In this document: positions 9,400-17,115 of the stretch, piece by piece
Layout of the letters: every line of letters starts with the position of its first letter
Position numbering within the stretch: position 1 is the first letter of the stretch
NCBI RefSeq assembly: GCF_005403045.1
Contig: NZ_BJCL01000004.1
Location: 124,001-188,000, forward strand
Source of the DNA: Pseudaquabacterium pictum
Lineage (GTDB): Bacteria > Pseudomonadota > Gammaproteobacteria > Burkholderiales > Burkholderiaceae_C
DNA length: 64,000 nucleotides
Direction: 5' to 3'
Made by a program: the position numbers and the translations under genes
Notes under the pieces: generated by a model
What the model saw: only the letters and a program-made list of their open reading frames with translations
Told to the model about the DNA's origin: nothing
The model's database searches: none

Positions 9400-9819
9400 A
9401 TGTCCACGCCGCTCTTCCACCTGGCCTTCCCCGTCCACAGCATCGCCGCGGCCCGCGCCTTCTATGGCGACCTGCTGGGCTGCCCCGAGGGCCGCAGTTC
9501 CGACAGCTGGGTCGACTTCGACTTCTACGGCCACCAGGTGGTGGCCCACCTGTCGCCCGACGAGTGCAAGCTGGCGGCCACCGGCGAGGTGGACGGCGAC
9601 GCGGTGCCGGTGCGGCACTTCGGCACCATCCTGCCGATGGCCGAGTGGGAAGCGCTGGCCGCCAAGCTGCAGGCAGTCGGCACCCGTTTCATCATCGAGC
9701 CGCATGTGCGCTTCAAGGGCGAGGTGGGCGAGCAGGCCACGATGTTCTTCCTCGATCCGTCGGGCAATGCGCTGGAATTCAAGTCGTTCGCCGACATGTC
9801 GCAGGTGTTCGCCAAGTAA
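9400..9819 (+). CDS. VOC family protein (glyoxalase/dioxygenase fold)
   Basis: A 139-residue vicinal-oxygen-chelate protein. It opens with [27 protein letters not shown] and closes with [18 protein letters not shown], the paired beta-alpha-beta-beta-beta modules of the fold. Candidate metal ligands are the His in FHLAF, one His of the GHQVVAHL segment and the Glu in ALEFK. The closest-looking relatives are uncharacterised glyoxalase-like or extradiol-dioxygenase-like proteins, so a substrate cannot be named. It is divergent from the IclR gene and only 9 nt from the next gene on the same strand, so a two-gene operon under IclR control is likely. Confidence 0.88.
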   Translation: MSTPLFHLAFPVHSIAAARAFYGDLLGCPEGRSSDSWVDFDFYGHQVVAHLSPDECKLAATGEVDGDAVPVRHFGTILPMAEWEALAAKLQAVGTRFIIEPHVRFKGEVGEQATMFFLDPSGNALEFKSFADMSQVFAK

Positions 9820-9828
9820 GGCGTGGCG

Positions 9829-10821
9829 ATGAAGGTCTGCATCTACGGCGTCGGCGCCATCGGCGGCTTCATCGGCGCGCGGCTGGCGGCGGCCGGCGGC
9901 TGCAGGGTCAGTGCGGTGGCGCGTGGCGACACGCTGGCCGCGCTGCAGCAGCACGGCCTGCGGCTGCGCCAGGGCGGCGCGCTGCTGACGGCGCCGGTGC
10001 AGGCCAGCGACGAGCCGGCCACGCTGGGCGTGCAGGATCTGGTGGTGATCGCGGTGAAGGGCCCGGCGCTGGGCGCGGTGGCCGCGCGCATCGCGCCGCT
10101 GATCGGCCCGCAGACCCTGCTGCTGCCGGCGATGAATGGCGTGCCCTGGTGGTTTGCAGCCGGCGCACCGGCGCTGGGCACCGCGCCGCTGGCCAGCATC
10201 GACCCTGGCGGTCACATCGCCGCGGCCCTGCCGCTGGCGCAGGTGATCGGCTGCGTGGTGCATGCCAGCACCTTCACGTCCGCGCCTGGCCTGGTGGAAC
10301 ACAAGATGGGCCAGGGGCTGATCCTCGGCGAGCCGCTGGGCGGTGTGTCCGACCGGGTGCAGGCCCTGGCGGGCCTGCTGCAGCAGGCCGGTTTCGACGC
10401 CACGGCATCGGCCGATGTGCGCCGGGACATCTGGTACAAGCTGTGGGGCAACATGACGATGAACCCGCTGACGGCGATCACCGGTGCCACGGTCGACAAG
10501 GTGCTGGACGACCCGCTGACCCGCGCCTTCGTCTCCCGGGCCATGGCCGAGGCGGCCACCGTGGGCGCGATGATCGGTTGCGCCATCGACCAGACGCCCG
10601 AGGACCGGCACCAGGTCACCCGCAAGCTGGGCGCCTTCAAGACCAGCATGCTGCAGGATGTGGAGGCCGGCCGGCCGATCGAGCTGGACGCGCTGGTGAC
10701 GGTGGTGCAGGAGATCGCCCAGCGTGTGGGCGTGACTACGCCGAACATCGATGCGCTGCTGGGCCTGGCCCGGCTGCATGGCCGGATGCGCGGGCTGTAC
10801 CCCGAGGCCGCGCCGGCCTGA
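9829..10821 (+). CDS. Ketopantoate reductase family protein (2-dehydropantoate 2-reductase-like)
   Basis: It starts with a Rossmann fingerprint (IYGVGAIGGFIGARLAAAG) for NADPH and contains VIAVKGPAL, the catalytic-lysine segment WYKLWGNMTMNPLTAITGAT and the C-terminal SMLQDVEAGRPIELDAL of the ApbA/PanE family. The length (330 aa) is slightly above that of E. coli PanE. Family members outside pantothenate synthesis often reduce other 2-oxo acids, and the coupling here with a VOC protein and IclR suggests a catabolic paralogue, so no symbol is given. ATG 9829 is chosen; an in-frame GTG at 9823 is possible. Confidence 0.87.
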   Translation: MKVCIYGVGAIGGFIGARLAAAGGCRVSAVARGDTLAALQQHGLRLRQGGALLTAPVQASDEPATLGVQDLVVIAVKGPALGAVAARIAPLIGPQTLLLPAMNGVPWWFAAGAPALGTAPLASIDPGGHIAAALPLAQVIGCVVHASTFTSAPGLVEHKMGQGLILGEPLGGVSDRVQALAGLLQQAGFDATASADVRRDIWYKLWGNMTMNPLTAITGATVDKVLDDPLTRAFVSRAMAEAATVGAMIGCAIDQTPEDRHQVTRKLGAFKTSMLQDVEAGRPIELDALVTVVQEIAQRVGVTTPNIDALLGLARLHGRMRGLYPEAAPA

Positions 10822-10824
10822 GCC

Positions 10825-11844
10825 TCAGACCGGCCAGGGCCGGGCGCTGCTGGCCTCGTTGCGGGCCGCACTGGGCCAGCCGGCCAGCACATGCTGGTAG
10901 CGCAGCATCACCTGCGGATCGGTGATCCCCAGCCAGCCGGCCACGGTGTCGGCGCCATGGCCATGTTGGAGTTGGCGCAGCGCGAAGCTGTGGCGCAGCG
11001 GGAACGAGCCGCCACCGGCATCGGGCAGGCCGGCATCGGCCAGCACCCGTTGCGCAGCCACGTACTGCGCCACCTTGCCCCAGGGCTTGCCGCTGCGCGT
11101 GGAGGGCAGCAGCCAAGGTCCGCCGATGCCTTCGGCCGCGCGCCGGGCCAGCCAGGCGCCGAGCACCGCACCGGCCCAGTCGGCCAGCGGTGCGCTGTGC
11201 GCTGGCGCGCTGCCGTTGGCTGCGACCGCCAGCTGCCAGCGCGGGCCGTTGGCGCCGGGCTGCCGCGCGGCGTCATCCAGCCGCAGTGCCCGCACATCGC
11301 CCGGCCCCAGGCCGCCGCCCAACATCAGCGCCGCGGCACAGCGGTCGCGGCTGGTCTGCCAGCGGCCGTCGACGGCCTGGGTGAGCAGGGCCTGCAGCTG
11401 TGCCACCGCGGTCGGCAGCAGATGCAGCGGTGGCTCCGACTGCGCTGCCGGCTGGCCGGCGGGCAGCGCGGCGGCGCGCCCGGCAGGTGCGCTGCGGACC
11501 AGTGCCAGGGCCTGGGCAGGCCCGGCCGATGCCTGCTGCCGGCGCCAGGCTTCGTGCGTCTGCACCCGCCGCACCAGGCTGAGCAGCCGCTGCTGGTAAC
11601 GCGGCGTCAGCAGGCCATCGGCCAGCTGCTGGCCGTGGCGGCTGGCCAGGTAACGCAGCAGCTGCTCGCCATGCAGGTCGGCCAGGCGCAGCCGGGGGCG
11701 CTGCGCGGTGCACCAGGCGCTCAGCGCCTGCCACATCGCGCGGTACACCGCCTCCGAGCTGCCGCGCCGAAGCCGGCCTGCCACGCGTTGGTGCGCCAGC
11801 CAGTGGTCGAAGGCTTGTGCGAGGGGCGGCGCCGGTTGGGACAT
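10825..11844 (-). CDS. Degenerate tyrosine recombinase/integrase-like protein
   Basis: A 339-residue protein with an N-terminal SAM-like core-binding part (about 1-110) and a C-terminal lambda-integrase-type fold: LMLGGGLGPGDVRALRL, then FPLRHSFALRQLQHG, WLGITDP and VMLRYQHVLAGW. The tyrosine and the box II Arg (LRHSF) are kept. The box I Arg of the usual TGLR motif is Gly (GGLG), the His of HxxR is Phe, the LGH His is Ile, and the beta-hairpin Lys is not evident. Strand-exchange activity is therefore doubtful. It is not flanked by a tRNA, att sites or phage genes, and it has the same high GC as its neighbours, so it looks like a resident, possibly DNA-binding, protein. Confidence 0.75.
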   Translation of the reverse strand: MSQPAPPLAQAFDHWLAHQRVAGRLRRGSSEAVYRAMWQALSAWCTAQRPRLRLADLHGEQLLRYLASRHGQQLADGLLTPRYQQRLLSLVRRVQTHEAWRRQQASAGPAQALALVRSAPAGRAAALPAGQPAAQSEPPLHLLPTAVAQLQALLTQAVDGRWQTSRDRCAAALMLGGGLGPGDVRALRLDDAARQPGANGPRWQLAVAANGSAPAHSAPLADWAGAVLGAWLARRAAEGIGGPWLLPSTRSGKPWGKVAQYVAAQRVLADAGLPDAGGGSFPLRHSFALRQLQHGHGADTVAGWLGITDPQVMLRYQHVLAGWPSAARNEASSARPWPV

Positions 11845-11854
11845 GCTGAGAATT

Positions 11855-11866
11855 ATGAACTAACGC
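11855..11866 (-). promoter_or_regulatory. Copy 1 of a 12-bp promoter element (GCGTTAGTTCAT)
   Basis: Read on the minus strand this is GCGTTAGTTCAT, 10 nt upstream of the recombinase-like gene and overlapping a CATAAT -10-like hexamer (11852-11857). The identical 12-mer lies at 11951-11962 facing the other way, upstream of the divergent CoA-transferase. Two exact copies in the same orientation relative to each gene suggest a shared regulator. Confidence 0.45.
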
Positions 11867-11950
11867 CAGCCAAGCCGGATCGTGCAGGTTTCGTCAATGC
11901 TTGGCTTTTGGAGGGCGTGGTGTTGCCCGTTGGGCTGTTGCGTCCATATC

Positions 11951-11962
11951 GCGTTAGTTCAT
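11951..11962 (+). promoter_or_regulatory. Copy 2 of a 12-bp promoter element (GCGTTAGTTCAT)
   Basis: Exact inverted copy of the element at 11855-11866, followed by an AT-rich stretch (TTTTAAAC) 63 nt before the CoA-transferase start. GTTAGTT-like half sites are often bound by TetR-family proteins, but no such gene is adjacent. The factor is unknown. Confidence 0.45.
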
Positions 11963-12025
11963 TTTTAAACGGGCCTGTCAGGCCGCACAATCCTTCCCTC
12001 TCAGCACAGGCCCTGCGCGCACGCC

Positions 12026-13483
12026 ATGCAGACATCCTTGCCGCATACCAACGCGCCCTCCGAGACGGCGCTGGCCGCGCTTTGGCGTGACGCCGGACTG
12101 CCCGCCACGCCACTGGCCTGGGCCAGCCTGCCGGGGCAGGGCCAGGTGCTGCCTTCGTCGTTCGACGTCGCCACCGCGGCACAGGCCGGCATCGGCGCGG
12201 CGGCGCTGGCCGCTGCCTGGCTGTGGCACTGGCGCACCGGCCAGGCACAACAGGTGCGGGTCGACCGCGCCCAGGCCACGGTGGAGTGTTCAGGCGCCTT
12301 CAGCATCGACGGTCACGCACCCGACCTGTGGGACAAGCTGTCGGGCCTGTATGCCTGCGGTAGCGCCGCCGGCCAGCCAGGGTGGGTGCGGGTGCATGCC
12401 AACTTCGCCCACCACCGCGATACCGCCTTGCAGGTGCTGGGCCTGCCGCCCGGCCCCGACACCGACCGCGCCGCCGTCACCCAGGCCCTGCAGGGCTGGA
12501 CCGCCACCGACTACGAACAGGCAGTGGCCGATGCCGGCGGGGTGGTGGCCGCCGCCCGCAGCTTTGCCGATTGGGATGCCCATCCGCAGGCCCGGGTGCT
12601 GGCCAGCCAGCCGGTGCTGGCCATCACGCCGATTGCCGGTGGCGACGCGCCCCCGCACCCCTGGGCAGCGCTGTCGACCCCACCGAACGGCGACGCCCAA
12701 CCGCTGACCGGCCTGCGCGTGCTGGACCTCACCCGCATCCTGGCCGGCCCGGTGGCCGGCCGCTGCCTGGCGGCCCATGGTGCGGATGTGCTGCTGGTCA
12801 ACGGCCCGCACCTAACCAACATCGCGGCCATCGCCGACACCAGCCGCGGCAAGCTGTCCACCCAGATCGATCTGCGCACCGAGGCCGGCCGCGCAGCGCT
12901 GCAGGGCCTGGCCAGCCAGGCCCATGTGTTCCTGCAGGGCTACCGCCCCGGCGCGCTGGCGGGCCATGGCTTCAGCCCGGAGGCACTGGCGCAGCGGCAC
13001 CCGGGCATCGTGGTGGCCAGCCTGTCGGCCTATGGCGACAGCGGCCCCTGGGCCGGCCGCCGCGGCTTCGATTCCCTGGTGCAGACAGCGACCGGCTTCA
13101 ACCTGGCCGAGGCCGCCGCCGCAGGCAGCACCACCCCCAGGGCCCAGCCGGTGCAGATCCTCGACTACACCGCCGGCCACCTGCTGGCCTTCGGCATCCA
13201 GGCGGCGCTGTGGCGCCAGGCCACCCAGGGCGGCAGCTGGCAGGTGCGCGTCACACTGGCTGGCGTGGCCAACTGGTTGCGTGCGATGGGGCAGGACGCC
13301 AGCGGCCTCGCCGCCCGGGCGCCCGATGCCGAGGTCTGGATGGACGACAGCGACAGCGGCTTCGGCCAGGGCGGCCCCGGCCGGCTGCGGGCGCTGCGCC
13401 ATGCCGCCTGGCTGTCGGCCACACCACCGCGCTGGCGCCGCCCGTCGATGCCGCCGGGCAGCCACCCGGCCGCCTGGCCCTGA
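12026..13483 (+). CDS. Type III CoA-transferase (CaiB/BaiF family), two-part protein
   Basis: A 485-residue family III CoA-transferase. The second half (about 225-440) starts with the typical LTGLRVLDLTRILAGPVAGRCLAAHGADV and includes DTSRGKLSTQIDLRT, GYRPGALAGHGFSPEAL, ASLSAYGDSGPWAGRRGFDSLVQ and LDYTAGHLLAFG, where the Asp matches the catalytic Asp of the family. The first half (about 40-210) instead resembles the central and C-terminal part of a CoA-transferase (RTGQAQQVRVDRAQA, GWTATDYEQAVADAGGV), so the segment order is swapped relative to single-domain enzymes. It would move CoA between carboxylic acids; donor and acceptor are unknown. The upstream 181 bp carries the shared 12-bp element. 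Confidence 0.85.
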   Translation: MQTSLPHTNAPSETALAALWRDAGLPATPLAWASLPGQGQVLPSSFDVATAAQAGIGAAALAAAWLWHWRTGQAQQVRVDRAQATVECSGAFSIDGHAPDLWDKLSGLYACGSAAGQPGWVRVHANFAHHRDTALQVLGLPPGPDTDRAAVTQALQGWTATDYEQAVADAGGVVAAARSFADWDAHPQARVLASQPVLAITPIAGGDAPPHPWAALSTPPNGDAQPLTGLRVLDLTRILAGPVAGRCLAAHGADVLLVNGPHLTNIAAIADTSRGKLSTQIDLRTEAGRAALQGLASQAHVFLQGYRPGALAGHGFSPEALAQRHPGIVVASLSAYGDSGPWAGRRGFDSLVQTATGFNLAEAAAAGSTTPRAQPVQILDYTAGHLLAFGIQAALWRQATQGGSWQVRVTLAGVANWLRAMGQDASGLAARAPDAEVWMDDSDSGFGQGGPGRLRALRHAAWLSATPPRWRRPSMPPGSHPAAWP

Positions 13484-13508
13484 GGCGGCCGGGCCGGCTG
13501 CCGCGGCG

Positions 13509-15866
13509 TCAGCCGGCGGCGGGCACCTGCTGCAGATGCAGCGTGAACGTGGCGCCGTCGCCGACCACGCTGTGCACCGTGATGTCGCCACGCAGCGCCT
13601 GGGCCAGCATGCGGGCGATCGACAGACCCAGGCCATGCCCCTCCACGCCGCTGAACTCGGCGCCCAGGCGGTTGAAAGGCTGGAACAGCGCCGCCTGCTG
13701 CAATGCAGTGAGCCCCGGCCCGGTGTCCTGCACCTGCAGGGCCAGCCGGCCGCTGCCGTCGGCGGGCACCAGCTGCACCTGCACCCGGCCACCGGGCCGG
13801 TTGTACTTGATGGCGTTGGACAGCAGGTTGATCAGCACCTGGCGCAGCGGCGTCGGCTCGGCCAGCACCCAGGGTGCCGGCTGCGGCGGCAGCGGCAGGG
13901 ACAGCGCCACGCCCCGTGCCTGGGCCAGCGGCTCGCACAGGGCCACGCAGTCGGCCAGCAGCGGCCACAGCGCCACCGGCTGCAGCGCCGGCCGATGGCC
14001 GGCCTCCACCTGGGTCAGGTCCAGCACCTGGTTGATCAGCGACAGCAGGTGCTGACCGGCATGCAGCACATGCTGCACCTTGTCCTTGCTGGCCGGCGGC
14101 ACCTGCGGGTCCATCAGCACCAGCTCGGAGAAGCCGTTGATCGCATTCAGCGGTGTGCGCAGCTCATGGCTGACGCGTGACAGGAAGGCCGACTTCGCCG
14201 CACTCGCCGCCTCGGCGGATTCCTTGGCCTGGCGCAAGGCCTCGGCCTCGCGCTCGACGGTCACGTCGACGAACGCAACGATCACCCGCTGCAACTGGCC
14301 GCCGGCGTCGAACTGCGGGTAGCCGGTGACCATCACCCAGGTGTGCGCCTGTGGCGGCATGTCGGCGCCCAGGTCAGCGGCGATGCCCAGCAGCAGCGGC
14401 GGCAGCGGTTCGCGGCTGCGCAGCAGGCGGCTCACCGGGTAGGCCGGCGGCGGCAGGCGCTGCCCTTGCGCGTCAACGAAGCACCAGGCCGGGTCGGCCA
14501 CGGTGCGGCCCGCCATCTGCGCCGGGCTCAGCCGCAGCAGGCTGCTGGCGCGGTCATTGAACACCTCGATGGCGCTGTCGGGCAGGTGCGTCACCACCGC
14601 CACCGGCAGGTTCTGGATCAGCGTGCGGTACTGCTGCTCGCCGGCCTGCAACTGGGCGCGGGCGGCGGCATTGGCCGCCACCATGCGGTTGAACTCGCGC
14701 GCCACCTCGGCCATCTCCCGCGGGCCGGTCTCCTGCGCACGGCGGCTGTCGTCGCCGGCGGCCACATCGCGGGCGGCGCTGGCCAGCCCCTGCATCGGCG
14801 CGGCGATCGCCCGGCCCACCCGCCAGGCCGCCAGCCCGGCGCACAGCAGCATCAGCAGGGCGGCGGCCAGCGCGCGGTTGCGGGTGGCGCGGTAGCCCTG
14901 CAGCGTGTCGTCCTCGGGCAGCGAGGCCACCACCACCCAGTCGGTCAGCGGCACCGGCCGCATCGAGAACAGCCGCCGCGAGCCGTCGAAGCCGGTCTCG
15001 ACGAACTGCCGCACCTCGGCATCGCCGCGGCCGGCCGCGGCGTCCCGGCGCAGCTGGTCGACCAGCCTGGCCACGCTCTCGACGGCAACCTTGCCCACCC
15101 GCGCCTCCTGCTGCTGCGACTGCAGCACCACCCGGTTCCGGCCATCGACCACCGCCACCCGGGCCTGCGGCGGCAGGCGCGCAAACAGCCGCTGGTGCAG
15201 CTGCTTCAGATCCACCGGCGAGACCAGCAGCCCCTCTGCCTGGCCATTGGCCGAGACCACTGCATGGGTCAGCCGCACGGCCCAGGGTTGCTGCACCGTG
15301 CCGGGGTGCACGCCGCTGACGCGAAAGCCCGGCTGCTGCACCGCCTGCTGGAACCAGTCGGACGCCGCCACCACGGCCCGCGGGGGCGGATTGGCCAGCT
15401 CGGAGCAGACCGAATCGCCATTGGTGCGCCGCAGCGCCAGCGCCTTGTACGACGGCAGCACCGCGCGGAAGTCGCGGAACAGCGGATCGCAGTCGGCGGA
15501 GTCGAGCGCCCGCACCTTGGGCCGCGCCGCCACTGCCGCCAGCATGGCCTGGGCGTCCTGCACCACCCAGCGCAGGGCCTCGGCGGTGCCGCCGGCCATC
15601 AGGTCGGCCTGGGCGTAGGCGTCGCGCATCGCGATCGCGCGCAGCTGCACCAGGTACCAGGCGGTGCCGGCCAGCGCCGGCAACAGGCCGATGCCGATCA
15701 GCAGCCACAGGCCGGTGCGCAAGCCGGGCAGCCGGCGCGCCGCAGGGTGCGTCCCGGCAGCACCGACAGCGGGCCGTGCCGCCGCCAGCGCCGTCTCCAG
15801 CGTGAGCGCGCCGCCAGACCATGCAGGCGTGGCATCGGGCACTGCAGGGTCAGGCAACTCGGGCAT
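13509..15866 (-). CDS. Membrane sensor histidine kinase (Cache-HAMP-PAS-HisKA-HATPase)
   Basis: About 785 residues. An N-terminal TM helix (GLWLLIGIGLLPALAGTAWYL) and a second TM (ALAAALLMLLCAGLAAW) bracket a roughly 250-residue periplasmic double-Cache-like sensor, followed by HAMP, a PAS domain, HisKA with FLSRVSHELRTPLNAI, and HATPase_c (LLSNAIKYN, DTGPGL, EGHGLGLSI). It senses an extracytoplasmic ligand and phosphorylates an unseen regulator. ATG 15866 is chosen; the frame extends to 16040 but would then cover the divergent small gene at 15980 with non-conserved sequence. The 3' end lies 25 nt from the convergent CoA-transferase gene. Confidence 0.88.
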   Translation of the reverse strand: MPELPDPAVPDATPAWSGGALTLETALAAARPAVGAAGTHPAARRLPGLRTGLWLLIGIGLLPALAGTAWYLVQLRAIAMRDAYAQADLMAGGTAEALRWVVQDAQAMLAAVAARPKVRALDSADCDPLFRDFRAVLPSYKALALRRTNGDSVCSELANPPPRAVVAASDWFQQAVQQPGFRVSGVHPGTVQQPWAVRLTHAVVSANGQAEGLLVSPVDLKQLHQRLFARLPPQARVAVVDGRNRVVLQSQQQEARVGKVAVESVARLVDQLRRDAAAGRGDAEVRQFVETGFDGSRRLFSMRPVPLTDWVVVASLPEDDTLQGYRATRNRALAAALLMLLCAGLAAWRVGRAIAAPMQGLASAARDVAAGDDSRRAQETGPREMAEVAREFNRMVAANAAARAQLQAGEQQYRTLIQNLPVAVVTHLPDSAIEVFNDRASSLLRLSPAQMAGRTVADPAWCFVDAQGQRLPPPAYPVSRLLRSREPLPPLLLGIAADLGADMPPQAHTWVMVTGYPQFDAGGQLQRVIVAFVDVTVEREAEALRQAKESAEAASAAKSAFLSRVSHELRTPLNAINGFSELVLMDPQVPPASKDKVQHVLHAGQHLLSLINQVLDLTQVEAGHRPALQPVALWPLLADCVALCEPLAQARGVALSLPLPPQPAPWVLAEPTPLRQVLINLLSNAIKYNRPGGRVQVQLVPADGSGRLALQVQDTGPGLTALQQAALFQPFNRLGAEFSGVEGHGLGLSIARMLAQALRGDITVHSVVGDGATFTLHLQQVPAAG

Positions 15867-15979
15867 CGGCCGATCCGGCTGCAAGCGCTGCCGACGTCTC
15901 CCATGCCATTGCAGCAGCGCACCATGGCCGGCCCAGTATGGCAGAGCAGGGCGCGCTGCGGGCCTCTTAAACTGGCGCG

Positions 15980-16216
15980 ATGCAGTGGTGGCGAACCTGG
16001 TGGGCACGGCGGCGTGGCGCAACGGCGTCGGCAGTGCCATTGAGCGATCGCCAGCAGGCCCAGGCCCTGATCGCCGCCATCGACCGCGGCGGCTTGCCGC
16101 TGAACCCGGCGCGGGTCAACCAGATCGCCCGCGGCCTGGGGCTGGAGGTGTCGGCCCGCGCGCCGATGGAGCAGACCATCGAGCGCATCCGCCAGGCACT
16201 GGCGCGCTGCGGCTGA
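15980..16216 (+). CDS. Small conserved-looking hypothetical protein
   Basis: A 78-residue protein. After a basic, Trp-rich N-terminus (QWWRTWWARRR) the remainder forms a compact helical unit: LSDRQQAQALIAAIDRGG, LNPARVNQIARGLGLEV, MEQTIERIRQALAR. The predicted amphipathic helices and lack of low-complexity sequence argue for a real protein, but I recognise no function. The NPARVNQIARGLGLEV stretch is helix-turn-helix-like, though too weak to assign DNA binding. It lies divergent from the Cache kinase and ends 4 nt before the convergent SDR gene. Confidence 0.6.
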   Translation: MQWWRTWWARRRGATASAVPLSDRQQAQALIAAIDRGGLPLNPARVNQIARGLGLEVSARAPMEQTIERIRQALARCG

Positions 16217-16219
16217 GGC

Positions 16220-17038
16220 TCACACCATCAGCATGCCGCCGTCCAGCAGGATGGATTGGCCGGTCATGCCGTCGCTCTCGGCCGATCCCAGGTAGACCGC
16301 CAGGTGGGCGATCTCCTGCGGCTGCAGGAAGCGCCGCAGCGGCACCCGCGCCTTGCCGTTGGCCAGGATCTGCTCGAAGCTCAGCCCGGTGATGGCGCTG
16401 TGGGCGCTGAAGTTCTGCAGCATGTCGGTCTCGACGAAGCCGGGGCAGATGGCGTTGATGCAGATGCCCAGCGGGCCCAGCTCCACCGCGGCGCAGCGGG
16501 TCAGGCCCACCAGCGCATGCTTGCTGGCGTTGTAGGCGCTCTGGTTCATCGAGCCGCCCTTGCCGGCGGTGCTGGCGATGTTGACCACCTTGCCCGCGCC
16601 CTGGGTGCGCATCTGCCGCAGGCTCAGCTGCAGCACATGGAAGGCGCCGTACAGGTTCACCTGCATCACCCGGTCGAAGTCCTCGGGCGTGGTGTCGAGC
16701 AGCGTGGCGGCGTGGTACACGCCGGCGTTGTTGACCAGCACGTCGATGCCGCCCAGGCGGGCCACCATGGTGTCGATCATCACCTGCACCGCAGCACGGT
16801 CGGCCACGTCCAACGCCAGCGCCAGCACCTCGGCGCCGCGGGCCTCGGCCTGGGCACGGGTGTTGGCCAGGCCGTCCAGTGTGGTGGCAGCCAGGCACAG
16901 GCGGGCGCCTTCCTCGGCATAGCGCAGTGCGATGGCCTGGCCGATGCCGCGGCTGGCGCCGGTGATCAGCACACGGCGGCCGGCCAGGCGGCCGGGGCGG
17001 GGTGTCGCCGGGGGTGTCGCGGAAGTGAATGCCGTCAT
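16220..17038 (-). CDS. SDR family oxidoreductase
   Basis: A classical short-chain dehydrogenase: cofactor motif TGASRGIG, NNAG, the Ser of VVNIAST, active-site YNASK, and PG motif ICPGFVETDM; the C-terminus ends SILLDGGM. The ATG at 17038 is chosen because an AGGA stands 7-10 nt upstream; further upstream codons (to 17095) would collide with the divergent M20 gene promoter. The substrate is unknown; in position it is paired divergently with an ArgE/DapE-type deacylase and an MFS transporter, which may share a pathway. Confidence 0.9.
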   Translation of the reverse strand: MTAFTSATPPATPRPGRLAGRRVLITGASRGIGQAIALRYAEEGARLCLAATTLDGLANTRAQAEARGAEVLALALDVADRAAVQVMIDTMVARLGGIDVLVNNAGVYHAATLLDTTPEDFDRVMQVNLYGAFHVLQLSLRQMRTQGAGKVVNIASTAGKGGSMNQSAYNASKHALVGLTRCAAVELGPLGICINAICPGFVETDMLQNFSAHSAITGLSFEQILANGKARVPLRRFLQPQEIAHLAVYLGSAESDGMTGQSILLDGGMLMV

Positions 17039-17115
17039 GGAACGATCCTGGGAAGGTGGGCGCAGGGCTTGCATGATGCCCAGCGGACCCACCACCAGCC
17101 ACCCGAGGACACCCG

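Noticed and set aside
10825-12025. Integron or prophage with the tyrosine recombinase and the inverted 12-mers as core sites.
   Set aside because: Key catalytic residues are missing, no cassette array, tRNA or phage genes are near, and the 12-mers fit promoters better.
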